50,482 nt of DNA from Candidatus Krumholzibacteriota bacterium (GTDB taxonomy: Bacteria > Krumholzibacteriota > Krumholzibacteriia > JAJRXK01): assembly GCA_024276305.1 (NCBI GenBank), contig JAJRXK010000008.1, forward strand, positions 1 to 50,482, in the 5' to 3' direction. The notes under the pieces were generated by a model, which worked only from the letters and a program-made list of their open reading frames with translations, ran no database searches and had not been told where the DNA came from. The position numbers and the translations under genes were made by a program. Shown here one piece after another: positions 7,348 through 16,073 of the stretch. Within the stretch, counting starts at the first letter, position 1. The number at the start of each line of letters is the position of its first letter.

Positions 7348-9804
7348 TCAGCGCAGCAGCGTGACCTTCACGGAGGACTGAGCCCCGCCGGATCGCAGCC
7401 GGAGCAGGTAGGTTCCACGGGCGACGGGTCGCCCGTCCTGGTCCTTTCCGTCCCACGTGACCCAGCCCGGGCCTGGACCCAGGCCGCGCCGCAATTCATG
7501 CCGCACTCTGCGGCCGGCGAGATCGAAGACCTCCAGGCTCAGGGTCCCGCCGCGTTCGAGTTCGAAGCCAATGCGGGTCGCCTCGGTCCAGGGGTTGGGG
7601 TCGACGGAGAGCCGGAGGCCGGAACCGAGCTGTGCGGGGGTTGTGGCCGTCATTCGGTCGAGGTCGTAGGCCGCGACACCGCTCTGGGGACGGAGCGAAG
7701 AGCGGCTGAAGGTGCCGGCGACGAAGAGCTGCTCACCGTAGACGACGAGATCGTTCACGGTGGCCCCGGTCCACGGAAGGAAGCCGAGGTCGACGTTGCC
7801 CGCGGCGGAGACTGCGCCCAGATTCGAGGTGCCTGTGAGCCAGGCGATCGAAGAGAAGGATCCTCCCAGGAAAAAGGTGTCGCCGTAGGAGGCGATGTCG
7901 TTCAAGGATCCGCTCACGCAGAGTGGATCCCAGGGTCGCAAGAGCTGAGACAACGGATCGAAGGCGGCACCGCGACCGCGAGATTGAGAATTCACTTGAG
8001 TGAAGGCTCCTCCGCAGTAGAGCAGGGATCCGGTACGGACGATGCATTGCAGGGATCCGTTGAATTGCGGCGCAAAGGTAGTGACTTCAGCCGTGGCCGC
8101 GTCGATCTGCGCGAAATGGGCACGCGGTTGGCCTCCCACCGCAGAGAACGTTCCTCCGGCATAGACCCGATTCCCGTCGGCGAGGATTGCCTCGACTTCG
8201 CCGTCGGCATTGGGGTCCCATGGACTCAGCGAGCGGTCCGAGAGATCGACCATCGCGAGATGTCCGCGTGAGATCCCGTCGACCGAGGTGAAGGTGCCGC
8301 CGAAGTAGAGTTGGTCTTGATTCAACTCCAAGGTCTTCACCGGATGCGAAGGGGATGGAAGCGGTCCCACGAGGTTTCCGTTGGAGGCGTGGACCGCGGC
8401 CAAGAAGGAACGGGCCTGACCGGCGATCGAGAAGAAGCTGCCTCCCACGTAGAGCATCGATCCGTCGAGTGCGAGATCGTAGACCCAGGCACTCGCTCCC
8501 GGATTCCATCCAGTTACCACGCCCCGGGGGATTTCGATCGAGGCGAGGCGAGACCGCCGTTCGCCACCAACGCCGGCGAAGGATCCCGCGGCGATCAATA
8601 GATCACCGACGCGGCGCAGTCGTCGCACCTCTCCTGTGGAGTGGGCGGTCCAGGACGTTGCCAGACCCGAGTTGACGCTGATCGCAGCCAAGCGTTCGCG
8701 GGATTCATTACCCACAGCGTGGAACGAACCTCCGGCGTAGATCGTGGTGTCGAGAACCGCGAGTGCACTCACTCCGCCATCGAGGTCGGGATCCCATGGT
8801 CGAATCTGCCCTGAACTGATGTCCGCTGCGGCCAGACGATTGCGGGGAACGCTCCCGGCGAGTTGGAATTCTCCCCCGAAGTAAAGGGTGGTTCCATCGA
8901 CGAGGATCGCTTGTACGCGGTCATCGGTGGAGCAGTGGAAGGCCGTGGCCGCGGCAGTGTCGAGGTCCAGGATCGCCAGGTTGTCGCGTGGTTGTCCGCC
9001 CATCTGACGGAACAGACCGCCCACACAGAGCCGATTCCCGTCGAGGCGCATGGAGTAGATGGGACCGTCGCCACCGGGGTCGAAGGCTTCGAGATCCCCG
9101 GTGTTGCCGTCGATCGCGGCCACGAATCCCCGACTCTGCCCATTGATGGAAGTGAAAAGGCCCCCCAGATAGAGGGTGGAAGTAGGTGGATCGGTCACCA
9201 TGCAGTGGATATTTCCGTTGGCGCCGGGGTTCCACGGAAGTAGAGCCCCGGAATTCGCATCGAGGGCGGCAAGGCGGAGACGCTCGGTGCGATTGACCTG
9301 AGTGAACTCTCCGCCGATGTACAGCGTCGATCCAACCCTCCCGATGGCTCGTACGAAGCTATTGGCGGTGGCAGTCCAGGCGGGATCCACGCTGCCATCC
9401 GCAAGGACGTGCACCAGATTCTGCACCTCGCTCCCATCAGCCTGGGTGAAGTAGCCGGCCGCGAACCATCCGCCGGTGCCGTCGGCGACGAAGGAGTAGA
9501 CTCCCCCCAGGGAGAAGCTTTCGGTCGTGATGCGGCCGAGGCTGCGAGGCTGCGCGTTCGTGTCGAGATCGATCTCGGCGAGCGCGCCGGTCGCGGGGGC
9601 GACGACTTGGAAGTTTCCTCCCAGGAAGAGAACACCGGACTTTGCGGCGATGCAGGTGACTTCGTCGTCGGTGACCCACAGCTGGGGATCGAGACTCTGT
9701 CCCCGGCCATCCGAGGCGAAGAGGAGAAGGGTGATGGCGAGAAGGTAGCGTCCGGTTCGGGCGGTGCCGATCCAAACTGAAGTCCGTGCATGGCGATCGT
9801 GCAT
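7348..9804 (-). CDS. Secreted propeller-like repeat protein with FlgD-like C-terminal domain
   Basis: This protein has 818 residues. It starts with a signal peptide (RYLLAITLLLFASDGRGQS) and has about a dozen repeats of roughly 50 residues carrying a YxGGxF core and an LAAxDxxTG...WDP pattern. These repeats resemble delta-60 or RAX2-like propeller blades. A C-terminal FlgD-like Ig domain (VDPNPWTEATRIGFEL ... GRPVARGTYLLRL) is the kind used for type IX-like secretion and cell-surface attachment. The start at 9804 is set by GGAGGAA upstream. It is the last gene of cluster A, 62 bases after the giant cytochrome, and could be its surface scaffold. No catalytic motif is seen. Confidence 0.8.
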   Translation of the reverse strand: MHDRHARTSVWIGTARTGRYLLAITLLLFASDGRGQSLDPQLWVTDDEVTCIAAKSGVLFLGGNFQVVAPATGALAEIDLDTNAQPRSLGRITTESFSLGGVYSFVADGTGGWFAAGYFTQADGSEVQNLVHVLADGSVDPAWTATANSFVRAIGRVGSTLYIGGEFTQVNRTERLRLAALDANSGALLPWNPGANGNIHCMVTDPPTSTLYLGGLFTSINGQSRGFVAAIDGNTGDLEAFDPGGDGPIYSMRLDGNRLCVGGLFRQMGGQPRDNLAILDLDTAAATAFHCSTDDRVQAILVDGTTLYFGGEFQLAGSVPRNRLAAADISSGQIRPWDPDLDGGVSALAVLDTTIYAGGSFHAVGNESRERLAAISVNSGLATSWTAHSTGEVRRLRRVGDLLIAAGSFAGVGGERRSRLASIEIPRGVVTGWNPGASAWVYDLALDGSMLYVGGSFFSIAGQARSFLAAVHASNGNLVGPLPSPSHPVKTLELNQDQLYFGGTFTSVDGISRGHLAMVDLSDRSLSPWDPNADGEVEAILADGNRVYAGGTFSAVGGQPRAHFAQIDAATAEVTTFAPQFNGSLQCIVRTGSLLYCGGAFTQVNSQSRGRGAAFDPLSQLLRPWDPLCVSGSLNDIASYGDTFFLGGSFSSIAWLTGTSNLGAVSAAGNVDLGFLPWTGATVNDLVVYGEQLFVAGTFSRSSLRPQSGVAAYDLDRMTATTPAQLGSGLRLSVDPNPWTEATRIGFELERGGTLSLEVFDLAGRRVRHELRRGLGPGPGWVTWDGKDQDGRPVARGTYLLRLRSGGAQSSVKVTLLR

Positions 9805-9866
9805 GGTCGATTCCTCCGTAGGGATGTCCATCTCCGTGTCCACCGAGGGGAATGGGCTATGGGAAT

Positions 9867-11066
9867 TCACAGCTCGTGAGATCCTTTCTTGTGACACATC
9901 TGGCAGAGTGCCTGGCGTTTCTCGGCTCGCAACAGCCCTTTGATGTCCGACGAGTGGGGTTCATGACAGCTCGCACAATCGATCGGACGACCGGTCCGTG
10001 CGTCGATGTAGGGGCTTCTTCCCATCGGGTGAGTGTGTGTTCGTTCTGCCGTTGGATGGCAGCTCACGCAGAGTTTCGTCGTCGTTTCGCTGAGGAGGTG
10101 TTCCGCCTCGGAGGAGTGTGGCTGATGGCAACTCGTGCAGTCCGACGCTGGGGGGTGGCGTACATCTCTTTCGAAGGGCGCGCGATCATGACAGTCGAAG
10201 CAGAGCTGGGGCCCCTCGAATCGAAGTAGGGAATCTCCGCGTCCCGCGTGGGGGGAATGGCAACTCAGGCAGGTCTCCTCTCCGACCACCGGAGAGTGCT
10301 GGACTCGCCCTTCGAAACCGTCCGCGGAGTCGTCGTGGCACTCCCAGCACAGATCGGGAAGCTCCGCCCGGAGCGACTTGTCCTGATCGCTGATGTGGCA
10401 ACTCTCGCAGTCTCCTTCTTCGTAGGGAGGATGCTGTGCGGCTGGAATCAGCGCGGAACCCTCGGTGGCGCCGGCGTGGGGATCATGGCAGGAGAGACAG
10501 TTGGCGGATTCGGTGTGGATTCCAGGGTGGAGCGACTCGACCCTCTCGGTGTCGTGGCAGTCCATGCAGAGCTCCGGCACCGGGGTGGCGAGCAGACCGT
10601 CAACCTCTGCTCCGTGAGCCTGATGACAGGCCGTGCACTCTCCATCGCCGAAGGGGGGGTGAACGTCAGGCCCGTCGAGGATTCCTCGAAGTTCGGAATG
10701 ACAACGGAGACAGGTCTCTCTCTGGCTCTGTTTCAACAGAGCATCCGCTTCGCTGGAGTGGGGGGCATGACACTCTGCACAATCCCCCCTTGCTGCGGGT
10801 GGATGGGTGACCGTACTGCGTGTGGACTGGACCACTTCCGAGTGACAGGTCTGGCAGAGACGCTCTCCATCGGCGATGAGAAAGTTTGCGTAAGAGGACG
10901 CGTGGGGATTGTGGCAGGCGGTGCAATCGCCCGTGTCGACGGGGCTGTGCACACTCCGATCGCGGAGGTCCTCACGTCGATCCTGGTGGCACTCGTAGCA
11001 GAGTTCGCTCGTCTCCGCGATCAGCTCGCCGGTCGCCGAATCATGACAAGTGGTGCAGGATCCTTC
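9867..11066 (-). CDS. Giant multiheme cytochrome c, C-terminal part after an in-frame TAA (17 heme motifs)
   Basis: This stretch continues, in the same frame and repeat register, the 25-heme protein encoded immediately upstream; only the TAA at 11067-11069 separates them. The first residues after the stop are EGSCTTCHDS, so a heme motif begins four codons later, and no credible start or ribosome binding site lies between. An initiation at the GTG near 10952 would cut a repeat in half and lose two hemes. The 399 residues carry 17 CXXCH motifs in doubled units. The protein ends CQMCHKKGSHEL with TGA. It has no signal peptide of its own, so it can mature as a cytochrome only if read through. Confidence 0.75.
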   Translation of the reverse strand, partial: EGSCTTCHDSATGELIAETSELCYECHQDRREDLRDRSVHSPVDTGDCTACHNPHASSYANFLIADGERLCQTCHSEVVQSTRSTVTHPPAARGDCAECHAPHSSEADALLKQSQRETCLRCHSELRGILDGPDVHPPFGDGECTACHQAHGAEVDGLLATPVPELCMDCHDTERVESLHPGIHTESANCLSCHDPHAGATEGSALIPAAQHPPYEEGDCESCHISDQDKSLRAELPDLCWECHDDSADGFEGRVQHSPVVGEETCLSCHSPHAGRGDSLLRFEGPQLCFDCHDRAPFERDVRHPPASDCTSCHQPHSSEAEHLLSETTTKLCVSCHPTAERTHTHPMGRSPYIDARTGRPIDCASCHEPHSSDIKGLLRAEKRQALCQMCHKKGSHEL

Positions 11067-13010
11067 TTAGAAAGGAGGATGGAGTTCCTGCCGGAGAAGA
11101 TTGGGTCGGTCGGACGAATGCGGGTCGTGGCAGGAAGCGCATCGGGATTGGCGGTCTGCCAGGCCTAGATGCGACGATTCGAATTCGGGGCTCGAAGTTC
11201 GGTGACAAGTCGAACAGAGCTTGGCGACCGGCTTGGTGAGATGCCCAGGCTCATCCGAGCCGTGGCTGTCGTGGCACAGAGCGCATTTGCCGGCGGCGAC
11301 CGGAGCATGCGTCGTCCCCTGACTGAAGCGCTGTTCTTCCGCCGTGTGGCAGCTGTAGCAGAGCTCGGATCCGGTGGAGGGCATCCCCAGCCGCGAGCTC
11401 GATCCGTGAGCGTCGTGGCAGTTCGAGCACTCTCCGCGTTGCACCGGAGTGTGAGCGAAGGCGGACAAGACGGACTCTTCGAGTTCGGAATGACAGTCGA
11501 GACAGAGATCACGTTGGCCCTCGACCAGCATTGCGGCGGTGTCCGAGCCGTGTGGATCATGGCAGGTGGTGCATTCGTCGGTCACCGGAGGGTGGGGAAA
11601 GGCTCGAGATGCCGCGTCTGCCAGGTCGGAGTGACAGTCCAGGCAGAGTTCGGAGGGATCTTTCTCCAACAGGAATGGCTGGTCTGATCGATGGGGGTCG
11701 TGACAAGCTGTGCAGCCGGACTCGACCAGCGGTCGGTGGGTGAACTTCCGGCCGAGGATTCCCGCGTAGTCCTGGTGGCACTGGGAGCAGAGGGGAACCT
11801 GCGCTTCCGAGAGCAGTGATCTCTGTTCTGAGGCGTGGGGCTGATGACAACCGCCGCACCCGACATCATCGATGGCCCCGTGGACCAGAGGAGATCGATC
11901 CAAGCTCTCCGCGAGGTTGGAATGGCAGACTCGGCAGGAGTTGTCCTCCACGTCTCGGAGCAGACCATCGTTTTCTCCGCCGTGGACCGTGTGACACGCG
12001 GCGCAGTCTCCGTTTCGGGCTGGTGGATGGGAAATGGGGCGATCGAGCTCCTCTTCGAAGGGCAGGTGGCAATTCAGACACACCTCACCCGGTGCTTCGG
12101 TCAACAGTTTGGGCCACTCGCTCTGGTGAGGAGAGTGGCACTCGAGGCACTCTCCCTCTTCTGCCGGTGGGTGTGGGACCCGTGAATTGCGCTGGGCATC
12201 GATGTCATCGTGGCAAACGATGCACAGTTCCGCGACGGGAGCGATGAGGTCGTGCTTCGACCCGGTCTGACTTTGGTGGCAGGAATTGCATTCGCCTTTC
12301 CCGTACGGGGTGTGCACCTTGGATTTCAGAAGGGCGCGATCGGTTCCGGCGTGTGGATCGTGACAGACCGTGCAGGTCATAGCAGCGGTTGCGGGTGAGT
12401 CATGGGGCGCTCGATCTTTGTAGCTCCTCGCATCGTGACAGTCCTGGCACAGATCGTCCGGTGATTGGACGAGGAGCCCGGGGCGTTCGCCGCGATGCAT
12501 GTTGTGACAGGCGTCGCACTGTTGGTCGGCGAAGGGCGTATGGCGTTGGTCCGAAGAATAGGCCTGCTCGATGTCCGCATGGCATTCGAAGCAAGCCACG
12601 ATTTGGACTTCGTTCTCGCGGAGGAGATCGCGTCGGGAGGAGGCATGGGGGTCGTGGCAGGCGGTGCACTCTTGGGTTGGGAGTAGAGGGTGTGCAACTC
12701 CGGACTCGAATTCGGAGCGCTGCGCTTCATGGCAGGAGTAGCAGAGTTCGGCGCCGCTGGCCTTCAGGATCAGTTTGTTGGAAAAGCCATGACGCTTGTG
12801 GCAAGCCTCGCAGTCCTTGGCCTCGACCGGCGCATGAACGACCTTCTGCTTGACGAAGTTCTTGGCGTCGGAGTGACAATCGTAGCAAGTGCGTGTCGCT
12901 GCAACGCAGGGTATGGAGATCATGATCAGCAGGAGTCCGATCCAGAAGACCGCTACGCCGCTGGACAGGGTTGGTTCGGTATTCACGGAAGGGATGGATT
13001 GTCCGGTCAT
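11067..13010 (-). CDS. Giant multiheme cytochrome c, N-terminal part (25 heme motifs)
   Basis: This part has 647 residues before an in-frame TAA. An N-terminal membrane/signal segment (about 17-37, FWIGLLLIMISIPCVAA) is followed by 25 CXXCH motifs. They lie in units of about 45-50 residues with the form HxPxxxGxCxxCHxPHxS...LCxxCH (doubled-CXXCH family). With the downstream part the product would have about 42 hemes in 1,047 codons, one per 25 residues. It would be a long periplasmic or surface electron wire or capacitor. The start ATG at 13010 overlaps the stop of the preceding lipoprotein gene (ATGA). The sequence before the stop reads ELHPPF. Sister units read HPPYEEGDC or HPPAEEGEC, so the stop replaces the expected Glu. 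Confidence 0.88.
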   Translation of the reverse strand: MTGQSIPSVNTEPTLSSGVAVFWIGLLLIMISIPCVAATRTCYDCHSDAKNFVKQKVVHAPVEAKDCEACHKRHGFSNKLILKASGAELCYSCHEAQRSEFESGVAHPLLPTQECTACHDPHASSRRDLLRENEVQIVACFECHADIEQAYSSDQRHTPFADQQCDACHNMHRGERPGLLVQSPDDLCQDCHDARSYKDRAPHDSPATAAMTCTVCHDPHAGTDRALLKSKVHTPYGKGECNSCHQSQTGSKHDLIAPVAELCIVCHDDIDAQRNSRVPHPPAEEGECLECHSPHQSEWPKLLTEAPGEVCLNCHLPFEEELDRPISHPPARNGDCAACHTVHGGENDGLLRDVEDNSCRVCHSNLAESLDRSPLVHGAIDDVGCGGCHQPHASEQRSLLSEAQVPLCSQCHQDYAGILGRKFTHRPLVESGCTACHDPHRSDQPFLLEKDPSELCLDCHSDLADAASRAFPHPPVTDECTTCHDPHGSDTAAMLVEGQRDLCLDCHSELEESVLSAFAHTPVQRGECSNCHDAHGSSSRLGMPSTGSELCYSCHTAEEQRFSQGTTHAPVAAGKCALCHDSHGSDEPGHLTKPVAKLCSTCHRTSSPEFESSHLGLADRQSRCASCHDPHSSDRPNLLRQELHPPF

Positions 13011-13651
13011 GGCGAAGTCCTCCCCTGTCCGCGACCGCTCGATTCTGCCGTGCGAATCGATTTTCCGAAGGAACTTGCGATAGTCTCTGCGACGTCTTGG
13101 GCCAGTAGCTCGAGGGAATCGACTCGTCCGATGCCGAAGATCTTTTCGTGGTCGTTCCCGCGTCGAGTAACGGTGACGGCCCACACGATGTCTCCGCTGC
13201 GGACATCGAGAACTCGAATCGTGATCGAGACGACCGGAATCTCTCCCGATCCACCCGCGGCAGTGATGCGTTGGAGGGCATATTCCTGGACCACTCCCTG
13301 CACCACGGCCCCGACGCCCAAGCGCGAACCCAGGTTTCGGAGAGATTCGCGAGAGATCGATGTGGCCAGGCGAATCCGTTCTTCCTGGAGAGCCTGGGAA
13401 ACCTCGCCAGGATTCACGAATCGCACTCGACTGTGTTTGAGGAGTTCGATGAGAACCATGTTCTCGATCGACTTCCCCGCCGACCGGGTCTCGGAGAGAT
13501 TGTCGAATGGCAGGACCGCGATTCCACCGGAAATGGTTCTGGCCACGGAAGGGCTGGCGTAGGGTCGAATCGCGAAGCGTCCACCGCAGCCGGCCAGGGA
13601 CAAGGTGGCGAAGATGAGGATCGCGATGGATGTGATTGGTATTCTCCGCAT
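13007..13651 (-). CDS. CsgG/GNA1162-like outer-membrane lipoprotein (second copy)
   Basis: This lipoprotein has 214 residues, with signal peptide MRRIPITSIAILIFATLSLAGC (Cys22). The body resembles the CsgG/GNA1162/FlgT-type fold: IAVLPFDNLSETRSAG near the N-terminus, then GVGAVVQGVVQEY, then RVLDVRSGDIVWAVTVTRRG, and a C-terminal amphipathic helix. The start at 13651 is preferred because AAGGAG is eight bases upstream and it gives a clean lipoprotein signal; alternatives at 13681/13684 lack this. CsgG itself forms the curli export pore, but this shorter protein may simply be a periplasmic scaffold. It shares its layout with the adjacent paralogue. Confidence 0.75.
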   Translation of the reverse strand: MRRIPITSIAILIFATLSLAGCGGRFAIRPYASPSVARTISGGIAVLPFDNLSETRSAGKSIENMVLIELLKHSRVRFVNPGEVSQALQEERIRLATSISRESLRNLGSRLGVGAVVQGVVQEYALQRITAAGGSGEIPVVSITIRVLDVRSGDIVWAVTVTRRGNDHEKIFGIGRVDSLELLAQDVAETIASSFGKSIRTAESSGRGQGRTSP

Positions 13652-13680
13652 GGGAGCTCTCCTTCGTGTTCGGCGTGCCA

Positions 13681-14283
13681 TCACAGACCCGATTCCCGGT
13701 AGAACGCGTGGACCGCGCGTTGGGCAACCTTCTGACTCAGTTCCCCCAGAACGTAAGACTCGCCGATACTGATCAGAGGTAGGTTGGGTCCTCCTCTTGC
13801 CGTCAGATTCGCTTGCCAGACCAGAGTGCCGGTGGCGACATCGATGAATTTCGTGGTCATCGACACCAGCGGATATTGCTCTCCGCCGATTTGGATCATC
13901 TTGAAATCGTGAACTACTCCCATGAAGATCCCCTGCACTCCCGCCAGTTCTCCGATTTCGCGGATCTCGGTCGGACTCAGACGTTGGCCCGAAACCGGCG
14001 CCGCGGATCGCGTCGCCTGAGCCACGAAGGCGCGGAATTGACCGGGATCCATGACGTGCAGTTTTCCTTCGCGAAGGACTTCGGTGACGAAATGCTCCGT
14101 CATCTTGTCTCCGGCCAACGGATCATCGGCTTGACTGTCGAAGGGGAAGACCGCGGTGTCCTCGTAGACCAGAAAGTCCGTCCGTGGATCGACGAAGCTT
14201 CGAACGTGCATGGGAGAGCACGATTCGAGGCCAATCGTGAGGCCGATAATCGACGTAATGAGAAGGATGGATGGGATCTTCAT
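13681..14283 (-). CDS. CsgG/GNA1162-like lipoprotein (first copy)
   Basis: This protein has 200 residues with an N-terminal signal and a probable lipidated Cys22 (GLTIGLESC; an imperfect lipobox). Motifs parallel the neighbouring paralogue: DTAVFPFDSQADDPLAGDKMTE, then GVQGIFMGVVHDFKM, then FIDVATGTLVWQANLTARGG and a C-terminal helix. Tandem CsgG-like lipoproteins between a beta-barrel gene and a giant cytochrome suggest an outer-membrane assembly or export function for cytochromes, which is inference. The gene starts 14 bases after the barrel stop. Confidence 0.72.
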   Translation of the reverse strand: MKIPSILLITSIIGLTIGLESCSPMHVRSFVDPRTDFLVYEDTAVFPFDSQADDPLAGDKMTEHFVTEVLREGKLHVMDPGQFRAFVAQATRSAAPVSGQRLSPTEIREIGELAGVQGIFMGVVHDFKMIQIGGEQYPLVSMTTKFIDVATGTLVWQANLTARGGPNLPLISIGESYVLGELSQKVAQRAVHAFYRESGL

Positions 14284-14297
14284 GGTATGCCTTGGGG

Positions 14298-16073
14298 CTA
14301 GAAGGTGTTGACGTATCGAGCGCGCCAAAAGCTGTCGGCGCGGGAGGAGAGCGGTTCGCGGACCGACCCGATGAGATCGAGTTGGCTTCCCCGGGGAAGC
14401 ATCAGAGACAGGGTGAGTGCGGCTTGACGTCCGCCGGATCCGGAGCTTCCGCGCGATCCATAGCTGAGGCTGAGTCGGTGGCGTCGGATGGTGGTCGTGT
14501 TCAGGGTTGCAGTCCACGAGCTGCGGCTGCTTCCGAAGGCCGAAGAGCTTCGCACACCCGTCATCGTGAATCCGGCGCGGCGAGTTGCCTGGTAGCTCAG
14601 TGACCCGCTCCAGGTCTGACTGGCGTCGCCTCCGAGGCGAAGCCGGTCAGCCTGGGTGTCGAGCGAATAGTGAAGCGAGAGCCGCGACTTCTGGGAAGGC
14701 ACGGCGTCGATCTGCAGTGTGAGAGAGTTTCGGTACTGTCGAACGGTGGGGATCTCCACGAAGACCCCTTCGCTCCAATCTGCGAAGGCGGCACTCCGTT
14801 TGGTGAACACCTGTCCCAGGTCTGTCGCGTAGTAGGTGAATCCGGCAAAGGAATCGTCGAAGGCATTGCGCCCCGTGAAGTCTCCAGCGCCGTCGTAACG
14901 GGCGGGATCGATGAATCCGGGTGAGGAGTTGTGGGTCGTGGACAGGTTGAGGTGAGCTCGCATTCTGGGCGAGACGTAGAGATCCGAGTTCAGGGCGCCG
15001 TAATCCCGTTGGTTCGTTCCTCGGCGAGGATCGCTTTCGGTGGTGTGCGAGGCCGACAGCGAGAACGAAGCACTGCGCGTCAACTCCGTGGTCCATGTCG
15101 ATCCCACGATGACGTAGTCTACGTCTCGTTGAGCGAAGTCGTCATCGAATCCACGGTTTCCGACCGTGGAGTAGAGGCGGGTCGACGGCCACGGATAGAG
15201 CGATCCGGTGAGATCGTAGTTGCGGGACCAATAGGTTCCTCCTGGTCCTTTTCGGGTTTCGGTTCTCTCGTCGAGGAGGCTGAAGTCGAGAAGCATCCAA
15301 GTGCGGGGACGACTCGTCAGACCGATCCTCATGGTGCGCAGGTCTCCGATGGTATCGAGGCGGTCCGATGTGCTGGTGGTGTGCCGATCGAGATCGATAG
15401 CTAGGTTCATCCTGGTGGTTCTGGCGATCGACCGCTGGTAGGTAGCTCCGACCCGGGTATTGTCCGAACTGCGTTCGTCAGTGACTCCTGGATTCTGAAC
15501 CTGTCGATAGTATCCGGCGTGTAAGTACAGAGGCCCCGCGGTGTGATCGATGGTGACCGTCCAGGTGTGGTTCCGCTGTTTGGAATGGGAGCTCAGGCTG
15601 GTTTCGTATTGGTTGAAGGTCGCGAAGAGGCGGGGCCAGTCGGATGGACCAATGCTCAGGGACACGCGCCGGGTACGATTGTTGATGAGTTGGCCCAGAG
15701 TCGTGAGGCTCGCGCTGCGCAACTGTTGAGCGTCAAGCTGAAACCCATCCCCTGCCACCCGGAAGCCCACGGTTCCCAGGGGATTGGTGTCGAATCGGGT
15801 GTCGCCGTTGGCGTCGAAGTAGCTGAGGCGCAGGTTCAGCCGCGTGTCGAGGAGGCGCTTGCGGGGTGGGCGCGCGGTGATTCCGAAGTAGGACTGAAGG
15901 AGATAGGTGCGGTCGATATTGTTGTCGGCTGCGGAGTATTCGCTGGTGAGATCTCCACTCCATCGAATCAACGCCGGGGATGGGACTGGGGTGACAAGGA
16001 GCAGGCATCCTGCGGCGGCTCCCAGCCACAGGCTTCCCCTCATCACCCCAGAGGTCGCGACGCGCTTCACCAC
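14298..16073 (-). CDS. Outer-membrane beta-barrel protein, porin-cytochrome conduit type
   Basis: This protein has 591 residues. It has a signal peptide (about 11-34) followed by alternating polar/hydrophobic strands rich in aromatic ends and Arg/Ser/Thr turns, and it ends in Phe (RARYVNTF), the usual outer-membrane insertion signal. It has no heme motif. Size and position among decaheme and giant cytochromes fit MtrB/OmbB-like barrels that sheath a cytochrome through the outer membrane, although I see no specific MtrB signature. The start is GTG at 16073, with GGAGGA seven bases upstream, and overlaps the preceding stop. The true TAG stop directly follows the terminal Phe. Confidence 0.8.
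   Translation of the reverse strand: MVKRVATSGVMRGSLWLGAAAGCLLLVTPVPSPALIRWSGDLTSEYSAADNNIDRTYLLQSYFGITARPPRKRLLDTRLNLRLSYFDANGDTRFDTNPLGTVGFRVAGDGFQLDAQQLRSASLTTLGQLINNRTRRVSLSIGPSDWPRLFATFNQYETSLSSHSKQRNHTWTVTIDHTAGPLYLHAGYYRQVQNPGVTDERSSDNTRVGATYQRSIARTTRMNLAIDLDRHTTSTSDRLDTIGDLRTMRIGLTSRPRTWMLLDFSLLDERTETRKGPGGTYWSRNYDLTGSLYPWPSTRLYSTVGNRGFDDDFAQRDVDYVIVGSTWTTELTRSASFSLSASHTTESDPRRGTNQRDYGALNSDLYVSPRMRAHLNLSTTHNSSPGFIDPARYDGAGDFTGRNAFDDSFAGFTYYATDLGQVFTKRSAAFADWSEGVFVEIPTVRQYRNSLTLQIDAVPSQKSRLSLHYSLDTQADRLRLGGDASQTWSGSLSYQATRRAGFTMTGVRSSSAFGSSRSSWTATLNTTTIRRHRLSLSYGSRGSSGSGGRQAALTLSLMLPRGSQLDLIGSVREPLSSRADSFWRARYVNTF

Noticed and set aside
5624-7456. 610-codon frame antisense to the ABC-F ATPase
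   Set aside because: The sense strand has both Walker A/B sets and the signature motifs; the antisense translation has no recognisable domain.
9867-10952. Independent 361-residue cytochrome starting at 10952
   Set aside because: The start would be a GTG inside a repeat with no ribosome binding site or signal peptide, and two heme motifs lie in frame between it and the TAA. It is the continuation of the upstream gene.
9867-13010. Regularly spaced short repeats that could look like a CRISPR array or tandem DNA repeat
   Set aside because: The periodicity comes from CXXCH codons recurring every 20-30 codons. Spacers and repeats are not conserved at the DNA level, and the frame stays open through the region.
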